The notes: generated by a model from the letters alone, not told the origin. 64,000 nt of DNA from Scalesia atractyloides (GCA_947069175.1 CAMTDV010000027.1:41491369-41555368); one strand, 5' to 3'. Shown: positions 22,440-36,104, numbered from the stretch's first letter. Numbers and translations are program-made.

Positions 22440-23931
22440 TGTGGCGCTCATCCTTAAGATTGGTCAAGAACAAGTATTTTAAACACAAGATTTCGGATAA
22501 AGTTTCAACATTTTAGTACCATTCTAAAAAGTCTTAATTTACTAACGGATTAACCGTTTGTATAGTATTAACTACCCATCATTTACAAAAATTAAAGCAA
22601 ACACAAGTTTAGATACTTAAACACCTTTACTTTCAAAACATATCCATCAAAATATCTTGACCCGTTTGGTAGATTTAAAATACGGAAGCGTGATGAAAGT
22701 AACTTGGAGTGTGTTCGATCCGAGCTTCGCTTGCCAATTAAAGTCAACTTTACCTACACCACAATCACAAAATATTAACTCACTTTTAACTTCATGTTAC
22801 TAATTTACACAATCGTGTTATTCATTCTCTAGGAAATCTTTCGTTCATTGACCCATTTGGAACAGATCACATTCATAACCATACTTCTACTTACTTGTCC
22901 GTTTATGGCATTTAAGTTTACAATTTTGACTCAGTTTAAACATAATAAAACATTATAAATTACCAATGCTAGTATGCGCAAGGACTTACCTTTGTCCCAT
23001 TTTGATGGTGATCCGGAATAGCTCGCACCTTCTTCTTTCACTCCTAAAATTTCAAAATTTGACATGATTAAATATTATGTTTTCAACTCATTATTTTCTT
23101 GACATAGCATATTAGAAATTCCTCACATTCTTGACATAAACCAATTAGTATCATAATTACATTTGATCATTGAAATCACATAAAAACCTCTATTCTAAGC
23201 ATTCCATCAAACACTTGGTGTGCGCACCAAGATCAAAGCATAAGGTACAAGTATTCTATACACATTCTTCCTACTTCATTACATAAACTTTCATAATCGA
23301 TCAAACTCACACAATGGTCATCATCTAGCACACAACCATCTAACTAATGCTCTACTACATTAAATTTTACATTAACACTATATGAATTTGCACTAACATG
23401 ACCATCATTCATCATCCTAGTTCTATTACAAATGGGTTTCATCATGAATCATCAATATAATAAAAAATTCAAGCACATTTCATCTTCTATATAGTGATTA
23501 TCAATTGTTCATACTAATTTTATCTAATTTCATAGATTGTTCATAACCCACTTATGAAACTTCATCAAATCACAAAATTTAACTTACCTCTTGTTAGACT
23601 AGTTGAGATGATTAAGATTAAGTGTTCACGCAGAGAGAGTGGCCTTGAATTCCTTCTTGATTCTCTTAATTTTTGTAAAGATGGAGGTTGTCTTCTTCCC
23701 CTAGTCTTGTTCTGGACGCAACACACATCAGATGTGTGTGTGGTGTGTGTAATATTATGTTTATAAAACTAAACTTTCTTCTATTAACTCTTTTGGCCCC
23801 TCTAGTATGAACACTTATAATCAGCACATTTTAACTTATACACTAACTATGGTCATGTTTCTAGTTACTACTTGTGGTACCTTCTAATAACATATATATA
23901 ACTAGGCATAATAAAAATTTGGGGTGTTACA
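22440..23931 (-). repeat. T2 5' LTR (1492 bp)
   Basis: Near-identical partner of 10810-12243, followed by the duplication TAAGG at 23932-23936. It keeps about 58 bases (about 23749-23806) absent from the other LTR. Confidence 0.95.
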
Positions 23932-23936
23932 TAAGG

Positions 23937-26060
23937 TTGCTTATTTTATAATTTTTTTGAAAATTAAAATGAAAAGCACTCTAATCACCTAAAAATCATT
24001 CTTTGAAGTTCATCTGCAAAGTAAATATTAATCTCTAAATACGAGTTACTCAGTTGTTAAAATTCCTAACCTGACAACCTAAGGAAAATTAATCCGAAAA
24101 ACATATTAATCACCTAAGATTGCTTTTAAGTAGACAATCTTCTAATTTTTTCTAGTTATGAACCAAGAGTATGATCACGCAAGAAGATAGTACGCAATTT
24201 AATGTACTCAAGAATTCAACTCAACACCATATGATTCTTCCAAATCCAAGTGAAAGACTACATAGACATGTTCAAATCTTCATCATCTCATTTTTCTTAA
24301 CAACACTCCTAATTTCATGTCATGAACCTAGTTAAGAAGTAACAAGATTCAATAATTAGCATCTACACATGGTTTTTCCAACATATCATAAGCAAACTGT
24401 GACAAACGAAAAAATAACAGGTATATCCGTACAGCTAAATCATTGTTAATTCAACAATTACATCCAGGAAATGCATTTACATTAGCATATAACATGATCA
24501 TATTCGTCGTGCCATGGTACGATGAGAACAATTCTAATGACCATTGGTAGATTATCCAATTAAACAATATTATGTCAGGATGGTTCCGATACGCCTAAAA
24601 CAGAACAACGACATTATTATTACATGTTCGATGAAAACGAGGGATAACAAACTATATAGAACTCGTATATATTCTAAAATTTCTGGAAAACGCACAGGTA
24701 TTAATTATTGCTGATTCTAATATTCGAAGTTACAACCTTGCCAAAACATCTACAAATACATGTTCCAACAAATATCAAGGATTCGCAACAAGTAATATTA
24801 GGGGTTGATATTAATCCTATGGGTATCTAAATACTAATTACAGGGTAATATCACATAACTGATCGCTAATCGAATCATGATCCCATTTAAGTAGTCGTTT
24901 AGCATCAAATTGTCATCAAATCATAGCCTAGTTAACTAGCTAGTCCTAGTTAATAAACTAATGCTAGATTAGTGACTAATCACCTAAATTTCACATAAGT
25001 ACCTAATATCTAGTGAATCATATTCCACACATGCCTAAAATCCTAACAAGTTGCAACACCAAACCAACCCACCCACATACCATATCTACGGCTATGGGAG
25101 GAGTCCCACACCCTCCCATGCTTTTGTGATCCTTCATGCATGGTGCCTGATCTTAGGTCTTGACTTTAAGGACTTGGTTTGGTGAAGTTGAATTTAAGAA
25201 AAAGAACAAGACCAACCTTTACACTCTCACTTTCCAAACACTTAACAATTCACAACACAAACTCTCACCTTCTCCTCCCTCTACCTATGGCCTCCACCTC
25301 TCCTTCTTTTCATTTTCAAACTCCAAACAACACATTTAAGGGGTCTCTAGGATAATACAAGGTTATACAAATGTGTTACAAGCTTAGGAGGTCATCAAGG
25401 ATCAAGTTCTTGCAAGAAGTTGAAGCATTTTCTCTACTTTTCTTCAAGATTGTTTCATCCCTAGCCTTGAGCTAGTAATAAGATCTTTTAGCTTTGTTTT
25501 AAAGTTTCATTTAGTGATAATTAAAAGAATTAACCAAAGAACTTGTTAAGGCACATGAAGAGTTTTTAAAAGGGTTAAAATATAATCTAAGTAATGTTGG
25601 TGGTTTTGTGGTGATCTTGAAGTGGGTGATGTTAATATACATGATGAACTTGTAATTTAGTAATAAAAGTGGTCTAGCATGATGCCTAAGTAGTATGATG
25701 TGGTGGAGTTTGTTTAAAGATGGATGATTCTGAAAAGCGTTGTTGAAAGTCTAGGGTTTGTGGCAAATTTCTTCATGTTCATGAGCTTTGTTGAAAAGTA
25801 TATGGATGAAGCTGATGATGATGATGATGAGGATTAGAGCATGATGATGTTTAAAGGAAGATAATGTTATCTAGGGGTTACCATGCTAAAAATTACATGT
25901 TAACAAGTTTATGTTAATAACATGGTTTACTAGGGTTTAAAATCTTTAACGTGGATTATTATCACTAATTATGCATTATATGTATATTTGTGAAAATATA
26001 AGATAACTTGACAATTAGGGTTTCTAAAAGAATGAGCATGGATTAAGCGTGTATATGTAT
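23937..26060. other. Unassigned DNA between T2 and Athila-2
   Basis: AT-rich DNA that continues the strip at 10719-10804. No ORF over 60 codons with recognisable content. Around 25200-25340 a pyrimidine-rich stretch ('CTCTCACCTTCTCCTCCCTC') is followed by transcript-like sequence, suggesting an old LTR or promoter remnant, and a short (GAT)n run lies at about 25812-25832. I cannot assign it further. Confidence 0.35.
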
Positions 26061-26693
26061 TAACGTGAGCAAGGTGAATATAAATTTTAGATATATTTTA
26101 AGTACTTTTCACTCGTTTATTCAAGCTTTAAATTTATAAAAACACGATATATAATTATCACTCTCTACTTCACGCTAGGGCAAGTGCACCCATCGTTGGT
26201 GTTGTATAGTATTGGTAAGATACCGAGCTCGTCCAAGGACACAAGAGCTTTTAATACTGGAATATCGCCAAGTCTAATCTAATAAAAAATTGAGAAAATG
26301 TGTTTAATTAGTAAACATAAAGAAATACACTAAGTAATAAAAGAAAATAAATAGACAAGATAGAATCATTTGGTTCTGACTCATTATTTACGTATCCTTT
26401 GATGATTTCCAGGCTTTGGGTTTTTTAAGAGATAACCGTAGTTAAAGTGACATGTCCCTCTTTTGGAGGCAACGCTACCCTCAGCCATATTGGTCTAAGT
26501 CAGCAAGGATAAAGTCCCACAAGGCCGGAATATTGAAAGATAATTAAGTTATTAATGCAAAGAGTGGCATGTCCCTTTTTTTAGGCAACGCTACCCTTGG
26601 CCATATTGGATTGAGTCGGAAGGGATACCATCCGCAAGACATGTTTAAAGTTCTAATAGTAATTTATTTATAAAGGATTCAAGCCGTTCTTAC

Positions 26694-27187
26694 TGTAAGT
26701 CCCGAATAATCCGAATCAAACAACGATATCAAACAATCACAAGTATGCACGGAATTCAAACTTGGTGATATTCAAGAAAACCGGAAAATAAGAATGAGAT
26801 GATCTAGATGAACAAGAATAAAACATGAATCACTTACAAACTTTTCACACGATTCTATTACTATCAAAATAGCAAAACTGTCTAGTAAAAAGTTCTTCCC
26901 TCGATCTCTCTCTCTCTCTCTAGGAATTCTCTATGATGGAGGCACTCTCTAAAGGCTTCACAGGACTTAACTTTAGAAATGGCATATTATTCTTTTGTAT
27001 ACCTAGGGTTTATCCATGCCCCTCATGGGCTTCCTTTGGGCTTGCCTGGCCCACATGGCCTATGCCATGCCTAAATGACCTATAAAGGTCTAATTCCTAA
27101 TATAAACTAACCCAGATATTCCCTGTTTATAACCATAGATCGTTGTGTTAATTTGATGCATCAGTCTCACACTTTTAGGACCTAACA
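26694..27187 (-). repeat. Copia 3' LTR (494 bp)
   Basis: TGTAAGTCCCGAA...GGACCTAACA on the plus strand, followed by a polypurine tract (minus strand CTAGGGGGAGAT, 27188-27199). It contains a short CT repeat (about 26904-26922), which is much longer in the other LTR. Confidence 0.93.
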
Positions 27188-27199
27188 ATCTCCCCCTAG

Positions 27200-29380
27200 A
27201 CTGATGCATCAAATTGTCTTCATAACATGATTTCAGCAATGTCTTCAACGGAATCTATGGTTGTCCCTATGTTGTAAGTATTGTACAAGTCAGTCTCACA
27301 CTTCTAGGACCTCACACTTCAACGAACTCTCAGCACTGAGTCTCTTTCTCTTGCGGTCAACTTCATATCAGGATCTCGATCAGCTTTGCTTGAAGCATCT
27401 TGTCAAAAAAGAATGCGAGAGGAGGATTCTCGGCAGCTCTTTTCTTCGTCGATCTCTCACTTTCAAGCAGGTTCACAGGTACTTCTTCAAATGTACTGTC
27501 ATTATCAGATGATGACTCATATCCGGTTCATCTGACTCAGGTACATCTTGCTGTTCTGAGACTTCATGCTTTGTCAGCAGCAAACATCTCAAACTTCATC
27601 AACTCCTGTTTCTTGATCTAAATCAAGTTCTAAAAAATTCTTAGAAATTTATGAGCAAACATTTCTATGCAATAGGGATAGTACGATATGAACACTTGGT
27701 ACATCCAAGTACTTGTACTCGGATCAAAATTCAATTTTTTTTCATTTTTGATGATCAGTCAAATCTTCAAGAACGGTATAGATTTTTAATAAACAAATAA
27801 AAACAGTCTATTTTTGGATTTTTTATTTAGTAAAAACAAGACACTATTTTTGGAGTTTTTTTGAATTTTCTATATTTTTTTAATTTTTCAAATATAGGAA
27901 TATAAACAAAAACGCAAATACACAAAGAAACTAATTAACACTTATAATTTGCAATGGGATCAAAATTGTTTTCAAGTGGACCAAGGAACACTTTTTAATG
28001 CGAACTTATTCAGACTAGTCTTTGCGATTGCCAATATGTTTGTCCACTTAAACCTAACGCTCAACTTTCAATTTTTCAACTTCGTGATATGCTTAAGGTA
28101 GTATTATACTATAATACCCCGTGTGTCCTATACCATGACATACCCCCGCGATCAAGGTAAGCGCAACAGTTAATCATAGCAGGTGAGTATACTGAGTTCA
28201 ACCTTTCGATTTTACAACGTCAGACTATTGGTGAACAGGTCAGTACATTGTACAACAAAATGACCAATAGAAGTCTACCGAGGGTTAGGCAAATACCTTT
28301 TCACAGTACGAATTTATCTTTGAAAGTACATGGAATTCTCTAGATGTGATATTTTCTTCCATTAAGGTTTTAGCCTTCGATTTTGGCTCTTTTAAGGATA
28401 TCTTGATTGTGCCTAGGTCTGCATGCATCCAGAACAGGAAGGCAATCCTGATATCCTGGATGACTAATCAGTATAAAGACCCGAAACCTCAGAAGTTAGC
28501 TATCTATCAATGCAGGATTAAAGACCATGAAATCATACGCTGATGGTATGTTACCCACATGATACATAGTTCGTTATGTTTATATCACTTAGTATCTTTT
28601 TATCTTGTTGAGCGCCAAGCTTATCGATATATCACATTAGATTATAGTCTTTTCGGCTTTGACACCTTACATGTGTTAGTCAAACACTTTATCACGAACA
28701 TTAATTTCATTTCCATATGATGCAATAAGATGTTTTTGTATTTTTCGGTTTTTCAAATGATTATGTCTTTTTCGGTTTTTCAAATGTTTTTGTCTTTTTC
28801 AAATGTACATATATGTCCCTCTTCCCCCCTAAGTTTGTGCATCACACTGTATGCGCACATTTTCCTAATAATGGAAACTTATGTACAAAACTATAAACGA
28901 AAAAAAGGAAAATATTTTTGTTGTTTTTGCTTAACCGTTCCATCATTAGATTGAATGCTAATCAATGTCAAAACTAAAGCATGAAATTAAATTGTACCTT
29001 TTTTGCTGATCTTATCTTACCTCATCTCCTTCAAAGGAAACATATCATCTGTAAAAAAAATTGATGTTATCCGATATGTCTCTAGAACAACCGCTACCAA
29101 CATTCCAGAGATTATCAACAGCTCCTCCTTGGTTGTCCCTGAAAAATAAGGAGATTAGTAAGACAATGGTACCCAGGCCATCGTGGTCCTGGGTATTCCT
29201 GAAGTATCAAAATAAGACACTTCCTATAAACACAAGTCCCATTTCGTTTCAGGGATTGGTGATGTTGTTGGTTTAGATTTGGGTTTCCAAATCTGTTTCG
29301 GTTTAACAAACGCGTTTTTGCCTTCAGTCGGGCAACTTTAGCTGGTTTAGGTTTATTAGATTTAGAAATAGATTTTTGTT
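27200..29380. other. Copia internal region without recognisable pol
   Basis: In an autonomous copia element this place would hold the end of integrase, RT and RNase H. I see no conserved block on either strand; plus-strand ORFs here are short and unremarkable. It may be non-coding filler after a pol deletion, or decayed beyond recognition by eye. Confidence 0.5.
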
Positions 29381-29381
29381 C

Positions 29382-30562
29382 CTAAACAGCCTTGCGTTTA
29401 TTTTTAGTAGCATTCCAATCCCCATGAGATCGTTTAACCTTGGGATTCACATTCTTCATTGCCTTAGGTGATAACACCTTCATCGGCTTGGAATGATTTT
29501 TATCCTTTGGTGTAACCTTCTGATTTTGAGCATAATATGGAACATGGGAACTGTGTGTGCAGTTCCGAGCAATGTGACCTGAATGCTGCAAATGAAGCAT
29601 GTTTGTCTCTTCACGTATAAAGCATCCTAATCAACTTGATTTGCTCTTGTAGGCCCTGAAGGATGAGCTGATCCTTTCTGTGCTTGTTTTTGTTGCACAT
29701 TTCTTACAGACAAGGATGAATTTGGATGTTTAATATTTGTCGTTTGTAGGGGCCTTCTGCGGTGGAGATTTCCTTTTATTCTTCTTCTTGCATTGCTTAG
29801 ACTGCAAGTCTTGTTTAGAAATCACACCAACCTTCTCAAAAGCTTTGTTAGCACAGTCAAATGTATATTTCTCACATTTTCCATTACTGACTGGATTAAC
29901 TAAAGCGTTTTTCACATCACGAACATTTTGCGAACTATTGATGCTCGTAGATGATTTTGGAGAGCATGATGTCCTTTGATGTTTGGATTTCTGCTTTCTT
30001 CGCCATCGGTTTGCTTGTTTCAGCTCTTGTTGTAGGATCTGAACCTTTACATTACTAACAAAAGGTTAAGATCGTTCATTTTGCGAACTAGAAGCCTTGT
30101 GCACGTCAGCTCTCTCTTCATCAACTTTGTTAGAATCAGAGAATGCTGGTTTATCGGATGAAAGACCACACACCTCAGCTGAATCATTAGAAAAGTCAGC
30201 AACATAAGACAGTTACCGTGTATCTAATGTAAAATCAATAGGTTTGTCATACACTATATGCTGTGCTTTCTCAATTTCTTCCTCCATTTCAGGCATTGTC
30301 GTGTAGTTGTGATTATACGGTGGGGCAACATGATTGAATCCCAAACCCTTCCCTTTGTTTCCTTTGTACACTAGCTATAATCTGCACACGTCTTGAACGA
30401 GCTTGCTGGATGTATCAAACTTCTTTATATTTACTTAGTTTGTTGATACTTGCCAGTCAAGAGCTCTGGCTCAGCTCTCACAGACTCGAGTTCCATGTTT
30501 TTTCACATTGAGTTTATGTTTGTAATCATGGACCCAACATTGTTGTTGATTGAGATCCAAGC
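29382..30562 (-). pseudogene. Copia gag, C-terminal part with degenerate zinc knuckle
   Basis: Basic, lysine-rich pieces at 29730-29915 ('KCEKYTFDCANKAFEKVGV') and 29382-29600. The latter starts with 'LHLQHSGHIARNC', which keeps GH and the last Cys of a CCHC knuckle but has lost its first cysteines, then runs into a Lys/Pro-rich tail. This is the nucleocapsid end of gag. Frames between the pieces are broken. Its right end abuts the solo LTR exactly; removing the LTR and one CAAGC lets the frame continue into 31836-32124. Confidence 0.72.
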
Positions 30563-31830
30563 TGTCACACCCCAACAGATGGCGGAAACATTGGAGTGAG
30601 ATGAAATAGATTGCTCAATGCATCATAACACTATTTGCGACAATATTTAAATCAAAACTCGTTCATTTCATATATCAAATTGTCGATTACAATAGAAATC
30701 AAAATACAATAACTTCAACAAAATTACAACATGATAGCCTAACATTCTAGGTGCGTTTCTATGTCGTCCCTACTAGATTTGTCATAAGCATCATCATCAA
30801 CCTGTAACATGTTAAAAATATAGTTCAATACAAAAGTATTGGTGAGTACACACGTTTAAGTACATAGCATAAGTATAAAAGAGTTTACTCAAATCCACAT
30901 GGAAATTGTATACAAAGTAGGCTAGCATGCAATACTAATTGTCAAACCCAAGTGTCCACAAGAATGAATGTGTCCCTCGTCACACGAAGTAATGAGACTA
31001 AAGTATGAATTAAGATTGAATCAGCTTAAAGCTTAACATTACCTCGACGGGCGGTGTGCTACTCCTATAGCGCTATATATGTTAAGTTGGGGCTAGCCAA
31101 GTTAATGACAAAAGCATGTATGAATCTAGCATGAACCTAAGCATAACAATAAGCATGTATGATTGGATCGAGTGTATAAAGCATGTAGTGTGTGTTTTCG
31201 TGTATTTTGGTAAGTTAACATGTTACAACCCAAATTGTGTAAAAGGAAAATGGGTCAAGTGTACTCATGGTTTTGCAAGCTTTCACTTGTTACTTCGCGA
31301 AGGGTTTGGAGGGTTGGAGGAACACCAAGTTATCTTTTGAAAGCCTTGAACTTTTAGATAGAGAGAGCTTTAGAAAGAAAAAAAGTGTTTGATCTGTGAA
31401 ATGAGAGTGAGAGGAGGTGTATATTTATAAATGGGGTTAAGGGGTTGTTAGTTGGGTGCATTTAATGCAACAAACACAAAATGGACCAATCCATGGGCAA
31501 GAAACCACTTTCTCCAGATTATGCTATTTTTAGTCCTTGAACTTAGTTTATCTTTCATTTCAGGCTATAACTTGTCATTTTTGCATGTATAACACATATA
31601 AGTATGATTTGAGTATCGAGTGTGAATGTATGAGTCTTTGCACGTATAACAAGTATCAGTTTAAACAATTGAATGCATGTAAGACATGTATATATAACAA
31701 GTATAATTTTTTATTACGATTCAAGTCTTGGATTACAAAATTGGGAAAAGAAATACGAATACAAGTTTCCATAAATAGAAATACGATTATACTTTCTAAT
31801 TAAGGAAAGCATGAAAAGCGAGGAGTTACA
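30563..31830 (-). mobile_element. Solo LTR of the T1 family, inserted in copia gag
   Basis: TGTCACACCCC...GAGTTACA, 1268 bases, with a perfect duplication CAAGC at 30558-30562 and 31831-31835. It aligns by eye with the T1 LTR at 1-512, which sets its minus orientation. A TATA-like box (TTATAAATATAC on the minus strand, about 31419-31433) marks its promoter. Solo LTRs arise by recombination between the two LTRs of a full element, leaving one LTR inside one duplication. It is the innermost layer of a three-level nest (Athila-2, copia, solo LTR). Confidence 0.95.
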
Positions 31831-31835
31831 CAAGC

Positions 31836-32399
31836 GAAGCTGAGTTATATCCTTCTTTTGTGCCTCAACCTTATCAGCAAGCAGCTTGTTGTTTTGTCTA
31901 AGGCTGATGCACTTAGTCATGGCACTATTATAATCATTAACAATTTTAGAGTTGAGTGCCTTGATCTGTGCAACCTTGTTCCTGCAAGGTTCAGTGCACA
32001 AAAGGTAGTTGACTGTGTCAATAAACGATCTTGGTTCATTAGTTTGAGTCTGGGCTTGGGTCTGGGTTTGGGGTGCTAGGCTACTGATTGCTGCTCGTTG
32101 GGCTAGAGGTTTTTGTTCGGCCACTACATCGGGATGAGATTCCGTTGATTGTGCGTAAAGATCTGGGTTTGATTGTAAATGATCTCATTCCTTACTTCCT
32201 CTTTTCGCCTGACTTTTTCAAGCAAACGCATCACATAGTTAGCAACAGGATCAACATTGTATTCTCCTATAAACTCATTCAGCTTTTCCTTCACTTGATC
32301 CCGCAACCTTCTAGCTCCATCTCTAGAAAAGGTAATTTTGAAACACTGATCGTCGGCACTAACCATCACATTGGGATATTGAGTTTGGGCTGTAGACAT
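31836..32399 (-). pseudogene. Copia gag, N-terminal part
   Basis: ATG at 32399 begins 'MSTAQTQYPNVMVSADDQCF', then 'RLRDQVKEKLNEFIGEYNVD'. The frame stops at 32124, and a second frame continues with 'FIDTVNYLLCTEPCRNKVAQ' and 'KISLRQNN'-like helical sequence, ending at the solo LTR. I know similar N-termini from copia gag proteins of daisy-family plants, but this is recall, not a search. The solo LTR insertion plus the frame change make it non-functional. Confidence 0.7.
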
Positions 32400-32856
32400 C
32401 TTCGGATAACCGAAATCGTACTTGCAAAAACGTTTAAAAAAGGTCCGAAAACAGTTTTTACAAAACTAGACCGTTAGACTCGTATCAAAATTACGAATCC
32501 AATGATATATAATGTCAAAAATGTTTTTTTTCCTAAAAATCACACGAGTCTAACCGTGCAACCTGTTATCAAGGTTTGTTTACGGATAATTTTCCATGCA
32601 CGAAACGTTATAACCGAGTACGTCAGCTGTTTAAAGTTCCACCTCAGCAATTCAGAACAGTGTATCCGAAATTCAATTCGAAATGATAATCCGCAATGCT
32701 ATCCGAGATATAATCCGAACTATCTATCCGAAATGCAGAATTCGGAACAATACTCGAACTTGGAACATTGATATATCCGAGATGGTTTGATGATGATCTG
32801 AGTTAGTTGAATAAGATCTAAAATGATAACTCTGATGATCCGAAATGCAAGAATAT

Positions 32857-33216
32857 GATCCGAATTCTATCCGAGATGCATGAATATGATACAAGTTATG
32901 ATTCGAGTTATGATCCGAGATGGTTTCAGATGAGTTCGAGTCTTCATGTGATGATCCGAGATGGGTTCGAGATGCAAGTAATCAATTCGAGATGGGTTTG
33001 AATCTTCAAAGCAGATGATCCGAGTTGGTCTGAGATGATCCGAATTCTATCCGAGATGCATGAATATGATACAAGTTATGATTCGAGTTATGATCCGAGA
33101 TGGTTTCAGATGAGTTCGAGTCTTCATGTGATGATCCGAGATGGGTTCGAGATGCAAGTAATCAATTCGAGATGGGTTTGAATCTTCAAAGCAGATGATC
33201 CGAGTTGGTCTGAGAT
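32857..33216 (-). repeat. 180-bp tandem duplication in the copia leader
   Basis: 32857-33036 and 33037-33216 look identical base for base. Each unit is itself built from short 'gatccgagatgg' and 'gattcgag' motifs. It lies between primer site and gag start. Identity implies a recent duplication in an otherwise diverged element. Confidence 0.93.
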
Positions 33217-33340
33217 GATCCGAGTCTTCAAAATGATGATCCAAAATGCAACCGAGACACCCAGAATTTTCTGAAACAGAAGCAGATGCAGTCCGAAACA
33301 GTGTGATATCAGATCTGATCCTAGAAACATGTTCAAACAG

Positions 33341-33352
33341 GCTCTGATACCA
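33341..33352 (-). other. Copia primer binding site (initiator-Met tRNA)
   Basis: The minus strand reads TGGTATCAGAGC two bases from the LTR end, the standard plant copia primer site. Confidence 0.92.
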
Positions 33353-33354
33353 AT

Positions 33355-33566
33355 TGTAAATCCCGAACAATTCGGATCAAACAACGATATCAAACAATCA
33401 CCAAGTATGCACGAAATACAAACTTGGTGATATTCAAGAAAACCGGAAAATAAGTACGAGATGATCGAGATGAGCAAGAATAACACGCGAATCACTTTCA
33501 AACTTTGCACACGATTCTATTACTATCAAAATAGTAAAACCATCTAGTACAAAGTTCTTCCCTCGA

Positions 33567-33598
<32 letters not shown>

Positions 33599-33876
33599 TC
33601 TCCCTCTCTCTAGGAATTCTCTATGATGGAGGCACTCTCTAAAGGCTTCAAAGGACTTAGCCCTAGAAATGGCATATTGTCCTTTATATACCTAGGGTTT
33701 GTCCATGCCCCTCATGGGCTTCCATTGGGCTTGTCTGGCCCACATGGCCTATGCCATGCCTAAATGACCTATAAAGGTATAATTCCTAATATAAACTAAC
33801 CCAGATAATCCCAGTTTACAACCATAGATTGTTGTGTTATTTTGATTCGTCAGTCTCACACTTTTAGGACCTAACA
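33355..33876 (-). repeat. Copia 5' LTR (522 bp)
   Basis: Partner of 26694-27187, followed by CTTAC. A CT microsatellite (about 33566-33612) is expanded relative to the other LTR. Confidence 0.93.
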
Positions 33877-35649
33877 CTTACTTCCCCCGATTTGATGCTA
33901 TCTGCCTCAAGGGAAGTCCTAATAAGCTTGAATCAAGTACTCATAGGATCTATACACTTAACGAGGTCAAGAACTTTACCCATACCACCCTTCTAACCCC
34001 TCTTCCGGCAGTTAACACGCTTTATATAGACCGTAAAGACACGAATGAGTGAATCAAAAAAGCATGAAAGATGATAGAATAAAGTTCATTTTCAATATAA
34101 AAATAGTTATTAAAGTCAGTAATGCATACCTAAATAAAAATGTAACTAAAGCTAGGAAATGAAAAGTAATACATAAATTCACTAAGTGATGTAAGAGATT
34201 AGCCAAGCATGGCCTTTGTTTGATAAAAAAACTCTTACGATCATTCTTGGATCCCGAGACTACTACACACCCTAGGATAGATGATGGTGGTATTGTCGTG
34301 GTGGAGTGGTGGCAGGTGTGAGAGAAATGGTTTGCCAAAGGATGAATTGGAATGAAACCACGCACCCCTATTAGTTGGAACAGACAGCTGACACAGCTCC
34401 GTGCCTTCCTTCTTCTCTGTCTTCATTTAATTTTGTTGTCAGAGCAGCCTGCAACACGGCCCGTGTGTCAACGGCACGGCCTCGTGGCCATTGTACTTGC
34501 TGTACTATCCTAGATATGCAAATCTGGAAGTTGACCACGGCCCATTCCCATAGGGACACGGCCCTGTGTCTCTTGTCTGCTTCTGTTTGTCTTCTTCTTA
34601 TCTTGTATCATGAAGGGGCACGACCCCATGCCGACGAGGCACGGCCCCGTGCCAAACTTCTGATTTGTTGTTTTAGTCTTTGCTTTGAAGCTTGATGGGT
34701 TGGTATAGTACGTTGTGTTCCCGTCTTTCATACTTATACTAGATTTTGTCATTTATTTATTCCTTTTGTACATTTAATATCTTTTTATCCTAAAAATCAA
34801 AAGAATACAAAGAATCACACTTTTCCCAACATTAGTACTAAAAAGGGTCGATTTTATGTTGTATTTGATACAATTTATGTTGCATTTGGCGCGTATCAAA
34901 TACCCCCACACTTGAATATTTGCTTGTTCTCAAGCAAAACTCTTTAGTTATTGCTTACACACCCAAATGGAATTTGTAAAGAAGTAGTTTTTTGGGTCTT
35001 GTTTGGAGAGTGTCGAGAATTCAAGTTCTTTTTATTCTTTTTTATATGATTTACAATCCTATTCGACATGATTTATTTGAACATTTTTAAGAAAAATAAA
35101 TATTTTTGGGCATAACATGCCTTCATAAAATTCTATTTAGCAATATACAATTTCACACACCTCTCAAGTGATCACTCAACACTCGGCCGAAGATGTTTAA
35201 GTGAAACACTCGATATCAGTATGAATGCTCGATAACGGCTTAAAAACTCACATTTTTGTGGGAAAAAGGATATAAGTGTGAAATGTATATACAATCAAAT
35301 TTTACAAAGAATTATCATGCCATTTTTATATTTTTTTTTCTTGTATGGTTCTTTTTATCACGGCACAATCGGTTGTAAATTTTATAAAAAATTGAAAAAA
35401 ATTAGATCTTGTTTTCTAACTTAAACTATAAACTAGAAAAAGAAAATAACGAAATAAAGTTTTTGAAAAATATTTGGGGTGTTTTAGTGTTTCCAAGTAG
35501 AATTTTGTGTAAGGTATGTTTTTAGGACAAACAAATTGCAAGTATAGCTTACCCCCCCCCCCACACACTCAAATTACACATTGTCTTCAATGTGTCCAAA
35601 ATTGGTTAAATGTGTAAATGTAGGTTAAAAACAACAAATTTTTCAAAAA

Positions 35650-35910
35650 GCAGACACTAGGGAGGGTGGCGTGGTAGGGCGACACGACCCCGTGTCAAAA
35701 GTACTAGTAACTTGGGAAAATTTTCGGGAAGCAGACACGGGGGTGTGCCCATAAACACGGCCCCGTGTAAAATGTGCCAGTAACGAAAATTTTCCAGAAG
35801 CCAGGCACGGGGGCGTGCCGATGAGACACGGCCCCGTGTCAATGTTCCAGTTTTAAAATTTTTCTTGCAGACTTGAGGCACGGTGGCGTGCTTACCTAAC
35901 ACGGCCCTAT
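35650..35910. repeat. CACGG...CCGTG palindrome array in the Athila-2 LTR
   Basis: About eight copies of GACACGGCCCCGTGTC-like sequence and half-sites (GGGGGCGTG, CACGGGGG) at roughly 35-60-base spacing. Matching arrays lie at about 34440-34660, 38455-38665, 39955-40215 and 41620-41890. The one at 38455-38665 is inside the leader, not the LTR. Confidence 0.7.
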
Positions 35911-36104
35911 GCTGCACTTACTGGTTTGAAGATTTCGTGTCAGAAAGTGTCAATTTTCCTTTGGCCTTTTTCATCCTTACTTTGACTGTAACTTATTCCT
36001 GCAAGGAGATTTCTTAAAGAAAAACATTAAAATAAAGATTACACTAAATTTTAAACTAATTATCTTAATGATAGTCCATGGAATGCCACCATGGTTCACC
36101 ACGT

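Larger units (their letters stand above)
10810..23931 (-). mobile_element. T2: Ty3/gypsy chromovirus (Tekay-like) with both LTRs, nested insertion in gag
   Basis: Two closely similar LTRs (10810-12243 and 22440-23931) enclose, on the minus strand, primer site, gag start, foreign element T2b, protease, RT/RNase H, integrase with chromodomain and polypurine tract. The target duplication is TAAGG (10805-10809 and 23932-23936). The LTRs differ by scattered substitutions and one indel of about 58 bases, so this looks like one of the younger insertions here. Pol has only a few lesions, but gag is interrupted, so the copy is dead. Confidence 0.95.
26694..33876 (-). mobile_element. Ty1/copia element, gag only, 7.2 kb with nested solo LTR
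   Basis: LTRs at 26694-27187 and 33355-33876, initiator-Met primer site, polypurine tract and a CTTAC duplication (26689-26693 and 33877-33881) define a complete insertion. The partner Athila-2 LTR gives the empty site. Gag pieces are present, but I find no integrase or RT motif in the 2.2 kb left for pol, so the element could move only with help. A solo LTR sits inside gag. Differences between its LTRs are common by eye, so it is older than T2. Confidence 0.93.

Noticed and set aside
35552..35566. Poly-C run as a polypurine tract of a further element
   Set aside because: It lies inside both Athila-2 LTRs at the same place and no element boundary follows it.
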